Below are positions 35,480-46,648 of a stretch of 64,000 nt of DNA, piece by piece. Origin of the DNA: Copromyces sp. CBS 386.78 (taxonomy: Eukaryota > Ascomycota > Sordariomycetes > Sordariales > Sordariaceae); assembly GCA_030685235.1 (NCBI GenBank), contig MU839088.1, positions 544,180 through 608,179 on the forward strand, written 5' to 3'. The notes below the pieces were generated by a model. The model did no database searches. It was not told the DNA's origin and was given only the letters and a program-made list of their open reading frames with translations. The position numbers and the translations under genes were made by a program. Positions within the stretch are counted from its first letter, which is position 1. Each line of letters begins with the position of its first letter.

Positions 35480-36112
35480 TCAAGCATGCAAAAGATGCCT
35501 CCAACTCCACTTCCTCCTGCAAGATGACGACGACCTAGATGATGATGATGATGACCTAGAGACATCTTCGCAAGCGAGGAAGTCTTCGATTCGCTGCTTG
35601 ATGTCGCTAGGAAGTTTGTCGATGCTGTCGTTGAGCAAGTCTAGACATACTCGTGATGCTATAAAAAAGGTGTCAGACATGGATGGGTCTTGGGAAAGTT
35701 CACAGAGGGTTGTTTTCATGGGTATACACGTACGGACAGAAGCGTTCTGCTCGCCCATCTCAATCGCGAGTTGCATCCTTGTCGAGTTGTAGCAGCCGAA
35801 GGTGCGTTGGATGGCAAGCATACGCCGCCAGAGCAGCTGGGTGTCGATGTCGTTGTAGTCTCTCATGGTGTCTTGGATGGTGGATCGCAGAGAAGACCTC
35901 GTGCTGCGCAGTGAGCTGGAGGAGGATGACCTGGAGAGAGGTGGGTGTTGTTGTTGGTCCGGAACGGATTCGACTGGGCACGGAGTTATGGCGTCGTCCT
36001 CGGCGTAACTTGGTGATGATGCACGGCTGTAAAAGCTTAGTCGACGAGCGCAGCTGTTTCGGAGGAAAGACTTGTGGCGGCAAGTTCCAAGGGAGCCGGG
36101 TAGGTCTGACAT
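35480..36112 (-). CDS. Ser/Arg-rich protein of unknown function
   Basis: Two exons, 36112-35734 and 35658-35480, giving 185 residues. The 75-nt intron (35733-35659, GTACGTG...TTATAG) is a multiple of three without stops, so the frame stays open across it; I remove it because donor and acceptor are good and the junction gives NASVPSRVCLDLLNDSID. The protein starts MSDLPGSLGTCRHKSF. It has a Ser-rich stretch (SRSSSSSSLRSTRSSLRST) and a helical middle part (TQLLWRRMLAIQRTFGCYNS). It ends with a Ser-rich, basic tail (RRKWSWRHLLHA). No family recognised. The frame continues open upstream to 36739, with another candidate ATG (MESSRRHEKTLP...), so a longer N-terminus is possible; I prefer the short form because the upstream part reads like an AT-rich leader. 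Confidence 0.6.
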   Translation of the reverse strand: MSDLPGSLGTCRHKSFLRNSCARRLSFYSRASSPSYAEDDAITPCPVESVPDQQQHPPLSRSSSSSSLRSTRSSLRSTIQDTMRDYNDIDTQLLWRRMLAIQRTFGCYNSTRMQLAIEMGEQNASVRTCIPMKTTLCELSQDPSMSDTFFIASRVCLDLLNDSIDKLPSDIKQRIEDFLACEDVSRSSSSSSRSSSSCRRKWSWRHLLHA

Positions 36113-37994
36113 GACTTGGGATAGATCGAGTCTTGTCGAGATGAAGGTGATGATGAGCTGGATATATATATATGTCTGATAGCTCTGTCTATCTGACCGA
36201 AGCAATTGATTGGCTCGGCCACTCAGTTGGTAACTCGTGCGGATGGAGCCGTTGGCGCTGGCTGAGATTATTTTTGGGGTTGGGAGGCGATCTGCCTTTG
36301 ACGCTCGAGTGCGTAGATGGCTTGGGTGACGAAAGCTGGCGACAAAGAGAGAAATTGGGAAGACGAGATAACAGGGCCGAAAACGAGGAGAGTAGAAGAG
36401 CTTTATATGAAGCAACCGCGGAGATAACAAAAAAAAAAAGTTTGACGTGAGAGTTTGCATGGAAGTCCGAGACTGCCTGACATGGGAGGGGGGTGAACTC
36501 GAACTAAACTTGTCACTTTGTTCCGCTGGGACTGGATCTGCGTCAGGGGTGTTGACAAAAGCAAACGAGAGACCTTGGGCTCCAATGGGTCCCTGAGGCG
36601 GCGTTGGAAGCGTTTTCTCGTGCCGCCTCGATGATTCCATCACTCTCAGGCGAGGAGCGGAGCTGAGTGGGTGGTCCGGATGGTCAAGATGATCGTCAAG
36701 GTAATGCCAAGGCGTAGAATGCGCGGCGGATGTTGGCATTGTGATGATTGTTTGTCATGTACATGGAACCATGGACCCAACCCAACTGTGCCGAACGACC
36801 ACAACCGGCGCCTTTTTGCGGACAGTGACCAAGTGTTGACAAACATGGAAAACTTTCCTCTTGCTCTTTTTGGGTTGCCTTTGCGCCCTGCTTTTTTTCC
36901 TTTTTCTTTTCTGCTTTTGCTTACCTCCCAAACAGGGGGCAATCGATCAACGACCCTCACCACCACACCACAAACCATCGACAACCTTTTCCTCGCTTTC
37001 CTCGCTTTTCCTCGCCCTATCGCCTCTATCTATCAGCAGGGGTGTAGAGCACATCACGCCGCCCTATGCTAACCGCAAAAGCCGATTGTCTGCCCGGATG
37101 AGTGCCGACCCGCGAGCGATATATTGCGACGGTGACGTTAACTCTGCAACTCTGGGAGCGTGTTGCTCCCATGACACGGTTTAGTGTCTTGACCGCCCAT
37201 CATGTTCATCCTGAAAAGGATATCGCATGATGATTTCTGGTAGTGTACATATAACACATGCATCATCGCCTTGATCTGGATGTGCTGATGGATGCGTCGA
37301 CGTTGACAACCAGCCTGACCTACGGCTTGACCCAGATTGACCTCTCCGGAATCCAAAGTGCCCGGCACTTGGTGCGGGTCGGTTTTTAGCGCTGTAACCG
37401 TGCTGCATTTCACGGCATCATGTGCCCTATGCACCACGCACCAATGCCAAGACCCGGTCTCTACACAAATAACAAAAACACCAAACACCAGAGCCATAGC
37501 AATCGCCAACAATCCGAGTATACAAGGGATTTCGTGCTTAAAAATGAGCGTACAAAGTAAAAGAACGACCCGCTTTCCCAGTCTGACAATTTCGAGCTCC
37601 AGGGGCACAAAAGCAAGAGGCTTTGTCCGGCTCATCACTGTCGTGTAAGTGGTCTGATCTTTTTATTTTCTGTATCCCACTTGCTTGTCCAAACCCCCCC
37701 TCCTCCTCCTCCGCATCAAGCATGTGAATGATCTGAAAGCGGGGAATTCAACCATCATGCCGGAAACATTATCTGCAGCGCTGATCAAAATGGCGGAGTT
37801 TCCCAAAGTCCGGTTGACACTAGAATACTCATCGACGACAGCGAGTTCCAATCGCCATAATGCCCGCCTTGCCCAAAACTCGAAATGCCCTCACGCAGGC
37901 CGCCTCACAAACTGAACTGAATGAATGCAACAAGGCAGGGACACTTCCACTCCTATCAACTCCCAAAGCCTCAAGTCTCCCCTCTACACATCAC
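36113..37994. other. Intergenic upstream of the Ser/Arg-rich gene
   Basis: Holds the leader and promoter of the Ser/Arg-rich gene, including a TA repeat near 36163-36172, and the 3' end of the alpha/beta hydrolase gene on the right. The frame open at 36113-36739 might be a longer N-terminus of the preceding gene. Confidence 0.5.
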
Positions 37995-39143
37995 CTACAA
38001 CCCAAACCTCTCCAAAAATGTCACCACCCTCTCCCCAACCACATCGTACGCCTCCTCCGGCAAATAATGTCCCCTGCCGCCCTCCACACCCACAACCTCC
38101 AATTCCACCCCTTCCCCAACCCACCTATCCTTCTGCCCAGCAGTTCCCCTCCAAACCCCCTTCACATCCAACTTTCCCCCCTGCCCCAGTTTCTCCCTAC
38201 TAAACATAACCAAAGTCGGCACCTCCACCCTCCTCCCCTGCTTTAAATCCTCCACCTGCTCCTGCACCTCCCTCGCCGCCCCAGCTTTATAATCCTCACA
38301 CGTCCATCTTACCACGTCCTCCCGTTCAAACAGTTTCACATGCGTCTCCATCACGTCATCTTTCATAATCCTCAGCTTCGAATCCTCCGCGCTGCCGGCG
38401 AGTCGGAGGTGCGCGCCGCGGACCCAGTTCGCTACCCCGAATGCCTGAATCATGGGCACGGCGAGCTCGACGTTGGCTAGGAGCGGCCAGTGGAAGTAGG
38501 ATTGGCTGATGGGCGGCGAGGAGAACAAGTCCCATTGGGATTTGGTCGGGAGGATGTCGAGCATTATGACCCCGGCCACGGAGAGGTTGACACCAGCAAA
38601 GAAGTTGGTGCCTTCGGGGTCGGAAGGGGACGACGAGCTGGCGTCGACGGCGAGACGGTGGCAGATGCGGGCGCCGCGGTCGTGGCCGGCTAGCATGATC
38701 TTTCGGGGTGACGATGACGATGAAGTGCCAAAAACTTGGGCAAGAGCATCAACCAAGGCCCGGCCGACGGCCCGCTTGGTGTGCTCCCCTGTGCCGGCCG
38801 AGATGGGCGTGCTGATGCCGTAGCCAGGGAGTTCGGGGATGAAGAGGGAGACCTTGGACTGGAGGAGGGGGACGAGGTGGCGCCAGCTGTGAGAGCAAGT
38901 CAGCTACGTTGCGGAGAACAGGAATGATGACCACTGAAACCATCAACGTGGGCTACGGTGGGTAGGGTGGTCAGTAAGTATTTACATGAGTGCAGATTGA
39001 GGATATCCGTGAATCAGAGTCAGGATGGGACCGCCGTTGCCCAGGTCTGATGTGTAGCTGACCACTTCCGAGCCGGAGGCAGTGGGCGTTACGTTCCGCT
39101 GGAGAGCGGGGAAGAAGTTGCGGGTTTCGATAGGCTCGGCCAT
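37995..39143 (-). CDS. Alpha/beta hydrolase, dehalogenase/epoxide hydrolase type
   Basis: 349 residues in two exons, 39143-38986 and 38886-37995. The 99-nt intron join restores the oxyanion-side motif HGYPQSALIWRHLVPLL. The nucleophile elbow is AGHDRGARICHRLA, with Asp instead of Ser. This points to haloacid/haloacetate dehalogenases and epoxide hydrolases, not esterases. The cap domain follows around MLDILPTKSQWD and YFHWPLLANVE. The catalytic His is probably in GGRGHYLPEEAYDVV near the C-terminus, where family members have GHF. The GH[YF]xPEE wording supports the group. No signal peptide, so it is probably cytosolic; substrate unknown. Confidence 0.9.
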
Positions 39144-39697
39144 TGTGAACTGTCGACTTTGTAGTTGATAATGATGCTATGGGGGATGAGACGGCTTCTT
39201 ATCTAGGACCAAGTGTCAGCCGTCAACGTGGTGTTGGTGACAGATTGGTAAGATCCGTGGGAAAGTCGAGAGGGGAACCTCGGCTTATCGTGATTTCACC
39301 ACCAAAACCGTACTGTGTAGATCCTCAATGACGGGTAGCCAAGGCTTACATCACCAGCCTCACTTTGAGATGGGCTTCCCCATAAGATACCCAACACCAA
39401 CCCGCCTCTCGATGTTTTTGTCCATCCACCAAGATTCCTTCCACTGTAGTCATCCCAAAACAAATGCAATGCTGCCCGCCCCAGAAAGTGTATGCGACCG
39501 TTTCCAACCACCTCAGGTTCAAAGGTTCAAAAAATCATAAATTGCACCGCAGGTTGTTATCTCAGAAATGGATTCATCTTCGGCATACGACGTCATACTA
39601 AAAAGAAAAACTCCAATGCTCACTCATGAAAGAAACGTGGAGGCGACGAACATCAGCAGACCGTCCATTTCGCTTTAAACCCTCCATCAAGCATCAT
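39144..39697. other. Intergenic upstream of the alpha/beta hydrolase
   Basis: Contains the hydrolase promoter and leader and the 3' end of the 2EXR gene. Nothing else seen. Confidence 0.5.
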
Positions 39698-42079
39698 CTA
39701 ATACTCATCTTCCTCATCCTCTTCATCCGCCATATCCATAATGAGCCCACCTTCGCCTTCCTCATCGTCCTCCTCATCCTCACCCGAGATCTCGTTGCCC
39801 TCCTCGTCATCCTGGAAATCCGCATAGTTCCGCGCATCGTAATCATCACCGCTGACACTGCCGTCATCGTTGTCGCTATCATCGTCCGAGTCCGGAATGG
39901 GATTATCACGGCGATGGAGTTCCAGCTTCTCCGCGAGAGTCAAAGGCTTGGTGGGGGCTTCGGCAGCATCATCATCATCTTCCGAGGAGTCGTCACTATC
40001 GCTCGTGGATGATTCGCTTTCTTCATCCTCGTCATCGTCTGTGTTGGAAGCCGGGGGCCGCAGTCCCCGACGAGATCTGATTTTCCTGGGCATTGGTACC
40101 TTCTCTTCCTCTTCTTCTTCCTCTTCATCCTCCTCATCCTCGTCTGGCACCATTCTGGGCCGATGCATGGCTTTCCGCTTGAGTCGCCGCCTTGCCACCT
40201 CTTCTTCTTCTTCATCCTCATCGTCATCCGAGATGACCACGGCCTCTCCAGGGCTGCCGCCACCTGAAGCGCTCTGAGGACTCTCTCTTTGCTTTTCAAT
40301 CGACTCGTACTCCATCTCCTCATCCTCATCATCCGAAAGCACAACAGTAGCACGGCCACGGCGGCGACTCTCATTGCCAATACGTGCTGCTTTCCTGGGA
40401 GGACCATCGTGCTCCTCCTCCTCATCTGAATCCCACTCCAAGACTCGTTTCCTCCTGGAGCCGGCAGAGCGAGAGGGTCTAGCTCGGTGTGGTGAGGATG
40501 ACTCTTCATCCATTGTGGAGGAATCCGACGGCTCTATGCTGGAAAAGCGAGCAGCGTCGCTCGGACCAGGTTGGTGATGATGAGTGTTGCTTCCAGAGAG
40601 AGACTCGTCATCGGAGTCGTCAATGATCTCGATCGGGCCATCATGGCTCTGATCTGAATGTCCTGCATGGGTTGGTCCTCCTTCATCGCTCGAGTCTTCC
40701 TCCTCGTGGTCGGTGTCATCTGCCACGACGACAAGATCATCTTCGCTGCGTGACCCGCCTTCCTCGTCCTCGCTGATCTCGGAATCATCGATCCCTGAGC
40801 TCTCGTACTCATCCGGCTCCTCATGCTCATGCTCGTCGTCTGACTCGGTTTCGGACAAAGTAGAGTAGGCGGGGTTATCGCCATGTTTCTTGACTTTCTT
40901 AACGAGCTTCTCGAACCGCCGAAGGCCACTGTCGAAAGAGAAGCGAATAAGGGGCTGCAAATCGTTATCTCCCTCCTCGAGCCACCTTCTGGCGCTCTCA
41001 GGCGACCGCCAGGATTGGTTGCCCAAAGTCCAAGGCATGAAGGAATCGGGAACGAACTTGCGTGATTTGGTTGAGGGCCAGCAGTATACGTAATCGGCAT
41101 CCTCTCCCACGCCTGGCTCCTCCTCTTCGGTCCGAACAAAATAATGGTGGCCATCTTTGGCAGCGCACCAGCGCAATAGTGCCACCGAGCAATCGCAGTC
41201 GTCCGACACCACAAATGCCCTGTTCATATTCGGGCAAAACGTCCCAAGTGTTTGTCCAAGACTGGGTTTCTCTGGTTCGGGAAGGGGCATGGTTTCATGA
41301 ATATAGTCCAGATAGCGTTTGAACTCGACATCGAGTGCCAAGTTCCGAATCTGGTCTGAAAACCCTGGTATTTGTGGAAAGGGAGGCAGAGCTCTGCCAC
41401 ATAGCATCACAATGTCGTTCTCGCGATTCCAGCGGACCATATTCCTGCCTTTGCGGAAAGTAAGCACGTCGGGAAGCTTTTTCAGCACGTGCTCACGGCT
41501 TTCCCGATGAACAGCCGACATGACGCGGACGGGAGCCGTTTGCTGCTCGAGGATATGGTTTTCCCAGGCATCACACGGCAGTGTATATCGGGCTGTTGGG
41601 TAAGTGATGATGATTTGGAACTCATAAACGCGTGACTTTGCCGTCAGATCGGGACAGAACATCTCCCAGACGCGCTGGCGAAGTTCATAAGGCAAGCGGG
41701 CGAACTTGGGGAAAGACTGGTGATCGTTGCGCCTTGCTTGGCGAGAATTCGAGTACTCGTGGATGTGTTCAGCAAGGTCACTTTCGTCGTGCCCGTCGTC
41801 GTCATGTTCATCATCGCTTGAGTGGGATTCACTTGCTTCGAGATCGAGCATCGACGCCAGAAGCTGGATACCCCTGCTGTTACGTGTCAAAACTTCTGAA
41901 GAGGATACCTCATCGCTGGAGTCGTCTGAGTCTGAAGAGGCTTCCGAGTTGGCGCCCGTATCAGAGCCGGAGTCGGATCCGGACTCGTTGTCATTGCCCG
42001 CGTCGGAGTTGTGTTCTCCTTGGTCAAGGTGATGATGGTCTTGATGATCGGAATCATCCGACGAGGAGTCGGTAGCCAT
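39698..42079 (-). CDS. Acidic 2EXR-domain protein
   Basis: An intron-free gene of 793 residues. The frame is open further upstream to 42115, but the first ATG is at 42079 (MATDSSSDDSDHQ). After about 120 Asp/Ser/His-rich residues comes a 2EXR domain at about 123-275. It opens with FPKFARLPYELRQRVWE and continues with PVRVMSAVHRESREHVLK and LALDVEFK, as usual in this domain, which is abundant in filamentous ascomycetes and of unknown function. The rest is dominated by long Asp/Glu/Ser runs alternating with short basic patches (KRKAMHRPR, PRKIRSRRGLRPP) that look like nuclear localisation signals. Such composition resembles histone-binding or nucleolar acidic proteins, but that is inference only. 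Confidence 0.88.
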   Translation of the reverse strand: MATDSSSDDSDHQDHHHLDQGEHNSDAGNDNESGSDSGSDTGANSEASSDSDDSSDEVSSSEVLTRNSRGIQLLASMLDLEASESHSSDDEHDDDGHDESDLAEHIHEYSNSRQARRNDHQSFPKFARLPYELRQRVWEMFCPDLTAKSRVYEFQIIITYPTARYTLPCDAWENHILEQQTAPVRVMSAVHRESREHVLKKLPDVLTFRKGRNMVRWNRENDIVMLCGRALPPFPQIPGFSDQIRNLALDVEFKRYLDYIHETMPLPEPEKPSLGQTLGTFCPNMNRAFVVSDDCDCSVALLRWCAAKDGHHYFVRTEEEEPGVGEDADYVYCWPSTKSRKFVPDSFMPWTLGNQSWRSPESARRWLEEGDNDLQPLIRFSFDSGLRRFEKLVKKVKKHGDNPAYSTLSETESDDEHEHEEPDEYESSGIDDSEISEDEEGGSRSEDDLVVVADDTDHEEEDSSDEGGPTHAGHSDQSHDGPIEIIDDSDDESLSGSNTHHHQPGPSDAARFSSIEPSDSSTMDEESSSPHRARPSRSAGSRRKRVLEWDSDEEEEHDGPPRKAARIGNESRRRGRATVVLSDDEDEEMEYESIEKQRESPQSASGGGSPGEAVVISDDDEDEEEEEVARRRLKRKAMHRPRMVPDEDEEDEEEEEEEEKVPMPRKIRSRRGLRPPASNTDDDEDEESESSTSDSDDSSEDDDDAAEAPTKPLTLAEKLELHRRDNPIPDSDDDSDNDDGSVSGDDYDARNYADFQDDEEGNEISGEDEEDDEEGEGGLIMDMADEEDEEDEY

Positions 42080-43361
42080 TTCGGATAATCCTAGCCGGTC
42101 AGACAAGGGTGGCACGTGTTGTGCGTTTGCTTTGTGATGTTGATGTCCTGGATATTGTTGTGGAATGCGAACTGAAGACTGAAGTTGAGGTTGTGGGTGA
42201 GTGGTTGTTGATATGAAAACGTGATTCCGTGTTTGGTGCAGCAGGCGTGCAGCAAAAGAGGAAGTCGTGCAGGTGGGGCTCCCGTCATTGAGATCTCAAA
42301 GTGGAAAGCTTCAATCCTTGAAAACGGAGCCTGCCTACAGCAAATTACAGTGGATTGCATGAAGTTCGGCTGGGGTGGTGCACGGACGCACCTCAGTCGA
42401 GTCCACTCAGGTGAGTGCGTTTGCTAGGGAAGGTGCTGTTTGGAGCTTCAGCACTGGACCGTCAGCAACGAGCTCAGAGGCAGGAGGGAACCTTGATGGT
42501 CGTCTGCACATCAGGTTCTCGCCTGCCGAACTCAGAGGTTGAACTTGATAGCACAAAACATTCCCATGATGTATCGTGATGTGTTGATTCGGATTTTGGC
42601 TTCAGATAACTATATTTCTCAGCGGAAAGCTGGCAGATCTGAGAACAGCTCGTTTGGTCAGGAGGGTTGGGAATCGACAGCCGAGCCATCCAGTCGAGAC
42701 TGCCTTCAAATATCCAAGTCTTAAGCAAGGGATGAGGGATTCCCGTCCCAGACGCGAAAGGGCAGCTGTAGCATCCAAGCGCCTACCATAGTAGGTGGCA
42801 TCTAGCGCTCCTGCTCAACTTCCCGTCCTGCTACCATGAACCTTTTTCTAACAAACAACCTTCACCGCATTCAGCCTCCATGGTATATGGCGAGTGAGTC
42901 TTTTGGGTTCCACTTGGTAGAGATACCATAAACCCAGGTCACCAGATCCCGTCTGAAGAATCCTGAGGCCTAGAGACATAACCAAGCCCATGCAACCGTA
43001 CCGTAGAATTCACGGCCTGCACTTGATTCATATCCTCTGGGTGAACATCTTCCTTCCCTCGACAGACTTGCTGCGGGTTGCGCACTTGGGTATATTTGGT
43101 GGTAATTTTCACCCCCATGTGGGAGTCGCCCTGAGATGTCGGTCGGTTGATGAGCCTGTGAGGTGCAACCCTCAAACCAACAAGACAGAACGGACACTTC
43201 CCGCGAAAGGCCATCAAAAAAGGGAGTACTCCTTCTGGGCTTGCTTTGCCCAAGCTGCTCTGTTCTGCTCTGATCCCTGTGTGTATGAAGCATGGACAAC
43301 TCGATGGCATTATCCTCAAAGGGCATAGATAGCCATGGATATCCTATTCTCCGAGAACCGT
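42080..43361. other. Intergenic between 2EXR gene and Yvh1 gene
   Basis: Holds the promoter of the 2EXR gene and the 3' end of the Yvh1-type gene. Overlapping small frames near 42970-43328 on both strands have no conserved content. Confidence 0.5.
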
Positions 43362-44751
43362 TCAGAGGTTCTCCTTCGGCCCCGCCGCCGTCGTGCCCTC
43401 ACCAGCTTGTCCTTGCCCAGCTTGACCACCACTCGCTAACCTGGCACCACCAGCAGGCATCCTGATCCCCAAAGCCGCCATCCTCGCCGCCATGTCTGCC
43501 GCACCACCGCCCGGCCCCGTCCTGCCACCCGGATGCGGCGCCGCCGTCGCCTCGTCCACTTTGCTCTTCTGCAGCGAGAACGCCGGCGCGATCCAGTCGC
43601 CACAGCTACACCTGAACCCCTGCCACGTATACCTCCCGACGCTCGCCAGACACTTTTGGTTCGGACACGTGAGTCTCCCCTCCAGCTCGCCCTGCTCGAG
43701 CGTCGGGCGCATCCACGATAGCGCTTCGACAAAGTAATGACCGCAGTCTCTCGTTCGTTCCCGCTCGTCATTCCCTTTGCCCTGGTGGGAAACGATAAAC
43801 GGCTTGGTAGCCAGCGTGCGCCGACACTTTTTGCATCTTAGACTCATGGCCGCACCTCCGTCTACCTCCTTGTTTCCTTCCTTAACAGCCTCCTCATCCT
43901 CAAACCGGATCCAATCCGGCGCTCTCCCGATCCTCGATGCGTCCTCAACCTCGCGCTTGTACAGCCACCTTTGGTAAACCGGACTGGTTTCGACCGCGTC
44001 GTCATGTTCGGTGGGACACCCCATGGTCCACCACAGCTCTAATTGGGACATGAACCCGTCGTTGGGCTCGGCGATGGGCCGTGTTTGGCGAACCCAGTTG
44101 ACGGCCTGTGTGACGGCGCGGCGCGCGGGCGTGGAGGGATCGGAGCGCCCGAAGCGGTGCGGGTGTTTCCAGAGGAGGTAGGCGACAATGGCGGAGACGG
44201 AGCGGGATTTGCCCATGGCGCAGTGGACTAAGACTGCGCCTGGTTGTGATCGCTGTTGTGATGTGGTTTCGGTCGTGGTCGTGGGTGGCGCGGCAGTTAT
44301 GGCATCGCCGTCGTCGGTCTTTGCGCTCGTGGTCGCAGGCGCATCCCCCCCGAAGGTTACCGAAGCTGCCTCGTCGCCGTACAGTCCGCGCTCGATAAAG
44401 CGGACCATCTTGGGGAAATGAACGAGGATGTCGGACTCCTCCACATCGTCAATGTCAATGCTGAGATGTTGAACGTCGCGGAACGCAGGGTCGGCGGGGA
44501 GGGTGTAGTTGATGACGGAGAGGATATGCGTGATCTTGTGTTCCTCGATTAGTCGGGGGCGGTTGACGCCGAAGATGCTGTATTGGAGGTTCCGTTAGTC
44601 CTTTCGCCTTCTTGAGAAAAAGGAAGAAGCATCGTAAGCTCTTTGCGCCGTGGCGGAAGGATGGTAACCGGAGGCTGATAAGATGTCGCGTCGGTGCGAC
44701 TTACCCTCCCACGAAGAGATCTTCGCGCCCGTTGATGCGATTTAGGGCCAT
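43362..44751 (-). CDS. yvh1: Yvh1/DUSP12-type dual-specificity phosphatase with zinc domain
   Basis: 420 residues. Exon 1 44751-44705 codes MALNRINGREDLFVG; a 127-nt intron (44704-44578) follows; exon 2 is 44577-43362. The phosphatase domain shows HILSVINYTL, the general acid region IDIDD and the P-loop HCAMGKSRS (Cys near residue 135). FMSQLELWWTMG closes the domain. The C-terminal zinc-binding domain shows CKKC, RDCGHYFVEALSWM, CPNQKC and FRCSCGDWIAPAFSLQKSKVDE, matching Yvh1 closely. In yeast, Yvh1 acts through this domain in 60S ribosome maturation, releasing Mrt4. Oddly, about 45 residues rich in Ala, Thr and Asp are inserted between FIERGL and AVLVHC, just before the catalytic loop. The tail after the zinc domain is Gly/Ala-rich. 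Confidence 0.95.
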
Positions 44752-45303
44752 TGCGATTGATGTGTTGTCGAATTTACTGAAATGTTTGAATGGCTTCGAA
44801 GTTCGGTTCTATTCGATCTGGTGACGCCAAACAATCCAGAAGTGAACTTTCTGAAGCTATCGCTAGACGTGATGCTTGCTCATCATCCATCAGTAAATTT
44901 CGAAAACATTTGAGCCCCTCATCGCTGCGGGATTCCCGAAATGGGTAGTTAGCCGTGATGCGAAGTACGTACCGTTACGTGAAAAGCTGGAACATTGTGG
45001 CGTACACCGACGTATTGAGTATTGTAAATTCCCATACCAAGGGGTGTGTATCCATCGTATGTATGTTACACGCACTCTGGATTGTACCCTCGGCGTGGGA
45101 CAAATGGATGAAAAGTTGCTTTGGTCATTCAATATCCGATACAGGCAGTACCCAGTCTCCAGGCAGACCTTGAATTGTACACTACGGTGTGTGCCGACAC
45201 AAGGAATTGTGACAAACAGAAACCCTAGGTGTCAGAGAGCATGGCCCAAGGCCGTGCCCAAAGAACAAACAAAAGCGAACGGACTGCCCTGCGGAGTTAC
45301 CAC
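44752..45303. other. Intergenic upstream of the Yvh1 gene
   Basis: Holds the Yvh1 promoter and leader up to the left end of the inverted-repeat element. No coding content seen. Confidence 0.5.
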
Positions 45304-45361
45304 CTCACCTCAACCATCGGGGGAACGTCGGCTCAACCATTGAGTGCCAAGACCGTGCTAA
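45304..45361 (+). repeat. Left terminal inverted repeat
   Basis: Pairs with 46590-46648 in inverted orientation; shared blocks CTCACCTCAACCATCGGGG, AACGTCGGC, CAACCATTGAGT and CCAAGAC. Confidence 0.85.
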
Positions 45362-46589
45362 GATAGAACTGATTTCAGAAAAGAGTGTGCCAAGACTTGA
45401 TTTCACACAGTACGATTTAACAATAATTAATTTTTAGAAGGATATTATAAATACCTATATAGGCTTAGTGTATATATAAAGGAAACTAGTCTCAAAACGG
45501 TTATAAATAAATTTATGTATAATATATAGTAAATATAGAATTATAACCTTCTAAAAATTATTTGAGGAACTCGTTCCTAACTGGTTTGGAACGCGTTAAG
45601 ATGATGTTTTAATCGTTTCTAAAACTCAATCCAAAATATATTTTATAACTAAAATTATATATATTATAAAGAACGATAACGAGGTATTATTATTTCATCT
45701 TATATTTATAATAATAATATTTTAAAAATAAATTAATATTAATACTTTACCCGATAATATAAATATTTTTTAATTTAATTATATTCTAATTATATTAATT
45801 AGACGGGAATTTGTTTCGAACTCGATTATATACTTATAAATATTTCTTAATCGTAAGAAGTAAAAAATATAATTTAAATACTATGTTACATAGTATTTAC
45901 GTATATTATATATAAATAATTAATAAAATTATTAATTTTATATTCAAATTGTAATTTATACTACTTTTTACTTTTAATCTTATTTTATTTATAATTTTTA
46001 ATATAAAAAGTAAAAAAGTTATTTTTTTCGTAGAGTAATAAATATTGTATAATATCTTTATATTATAGTATTTAGTTTAAAATGTAGAATATAAATATAT
46101 TTTAATCGGTTTGTAATTATAATAAAACGAATATTAACTATTTTTAATTTGACTAATAGGTTAACATCTTATTAGAAACTCGTTCCTATTACATTAACTA
46201 GATAGAAACTTATTTTCAACTATATATTTATAAAATAATAGAATTCTAATACTATATATTAATAATTAATAAAAGTATTTACTTTAGTATAAATATATAT
46301 ATAAATCCCATTTTAATAAAAATATTATAATTATTATTTGGTTTTAATTTTTATCCTATATAACCTAATTCTAACTCGTTAGAAACTCGTCTCTAACGAG
46401 TTCAAAGTTCTTAATAATACCTGCTTATTAATTCTTGTATAAAATCTTAATATTAAATTTTTTTTTTTAGATGACTAACCGTTTTAGGATTAGTTCTAAT
46501 GCAATTTTAAAACTATTCGATATTGAATATGTCCGAAATTGTTAGCTCTCAAAGTCGGGTTGATTTTGCTTACAGTGTGGGGCGACACA

Positions 46590-46648
46590 CTTGGCATCGT
46601 CTTGGTACTCAATGGTTGTGCCGACGTTTCCCCGATGGTTGAGGTGAG
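46590..46648 (-). repeat. Right terminal inverted repeat
   Basis: Reverse complement matches 45304-45361 with about eight differences. It is GC-normal, unlike the interior, so RIP faded before the ends. Confidence 0.85.

Larger units (their letters stand above)
45304..46648. mobile_element. RIP-mutated DNA transposon with about 60-bp terminal inverted repeats
   Basis: The two ends are inverted copies: 45304-45361 (CTCACCTCAACCATCGGGG...) and the reverse complement of 46590-46648, differing at about eight positions. Between them lie about 1.2 kb of DNA near 20% GC with no open frame, the mark of RIP. A candidate 8-bp target duplication is imperfect (GTTACCAC left, CTACCCAC right). The interior carries several copies of an AACTCGTTCC-like motif. 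The element is too short and mutated to assign to a superfamily; it may be a non-autonomous derivative. Confidence 0.75.

Noticed and set aside
36113..36739. Upstream extension of the Ser/Arg-rich protein to 419 codons
   Set aside because: The middle part reads as leader-like sequence with hydrophobic and Tyr/Ile runs around a TA repeat; kept only as an alternative N-terminus.
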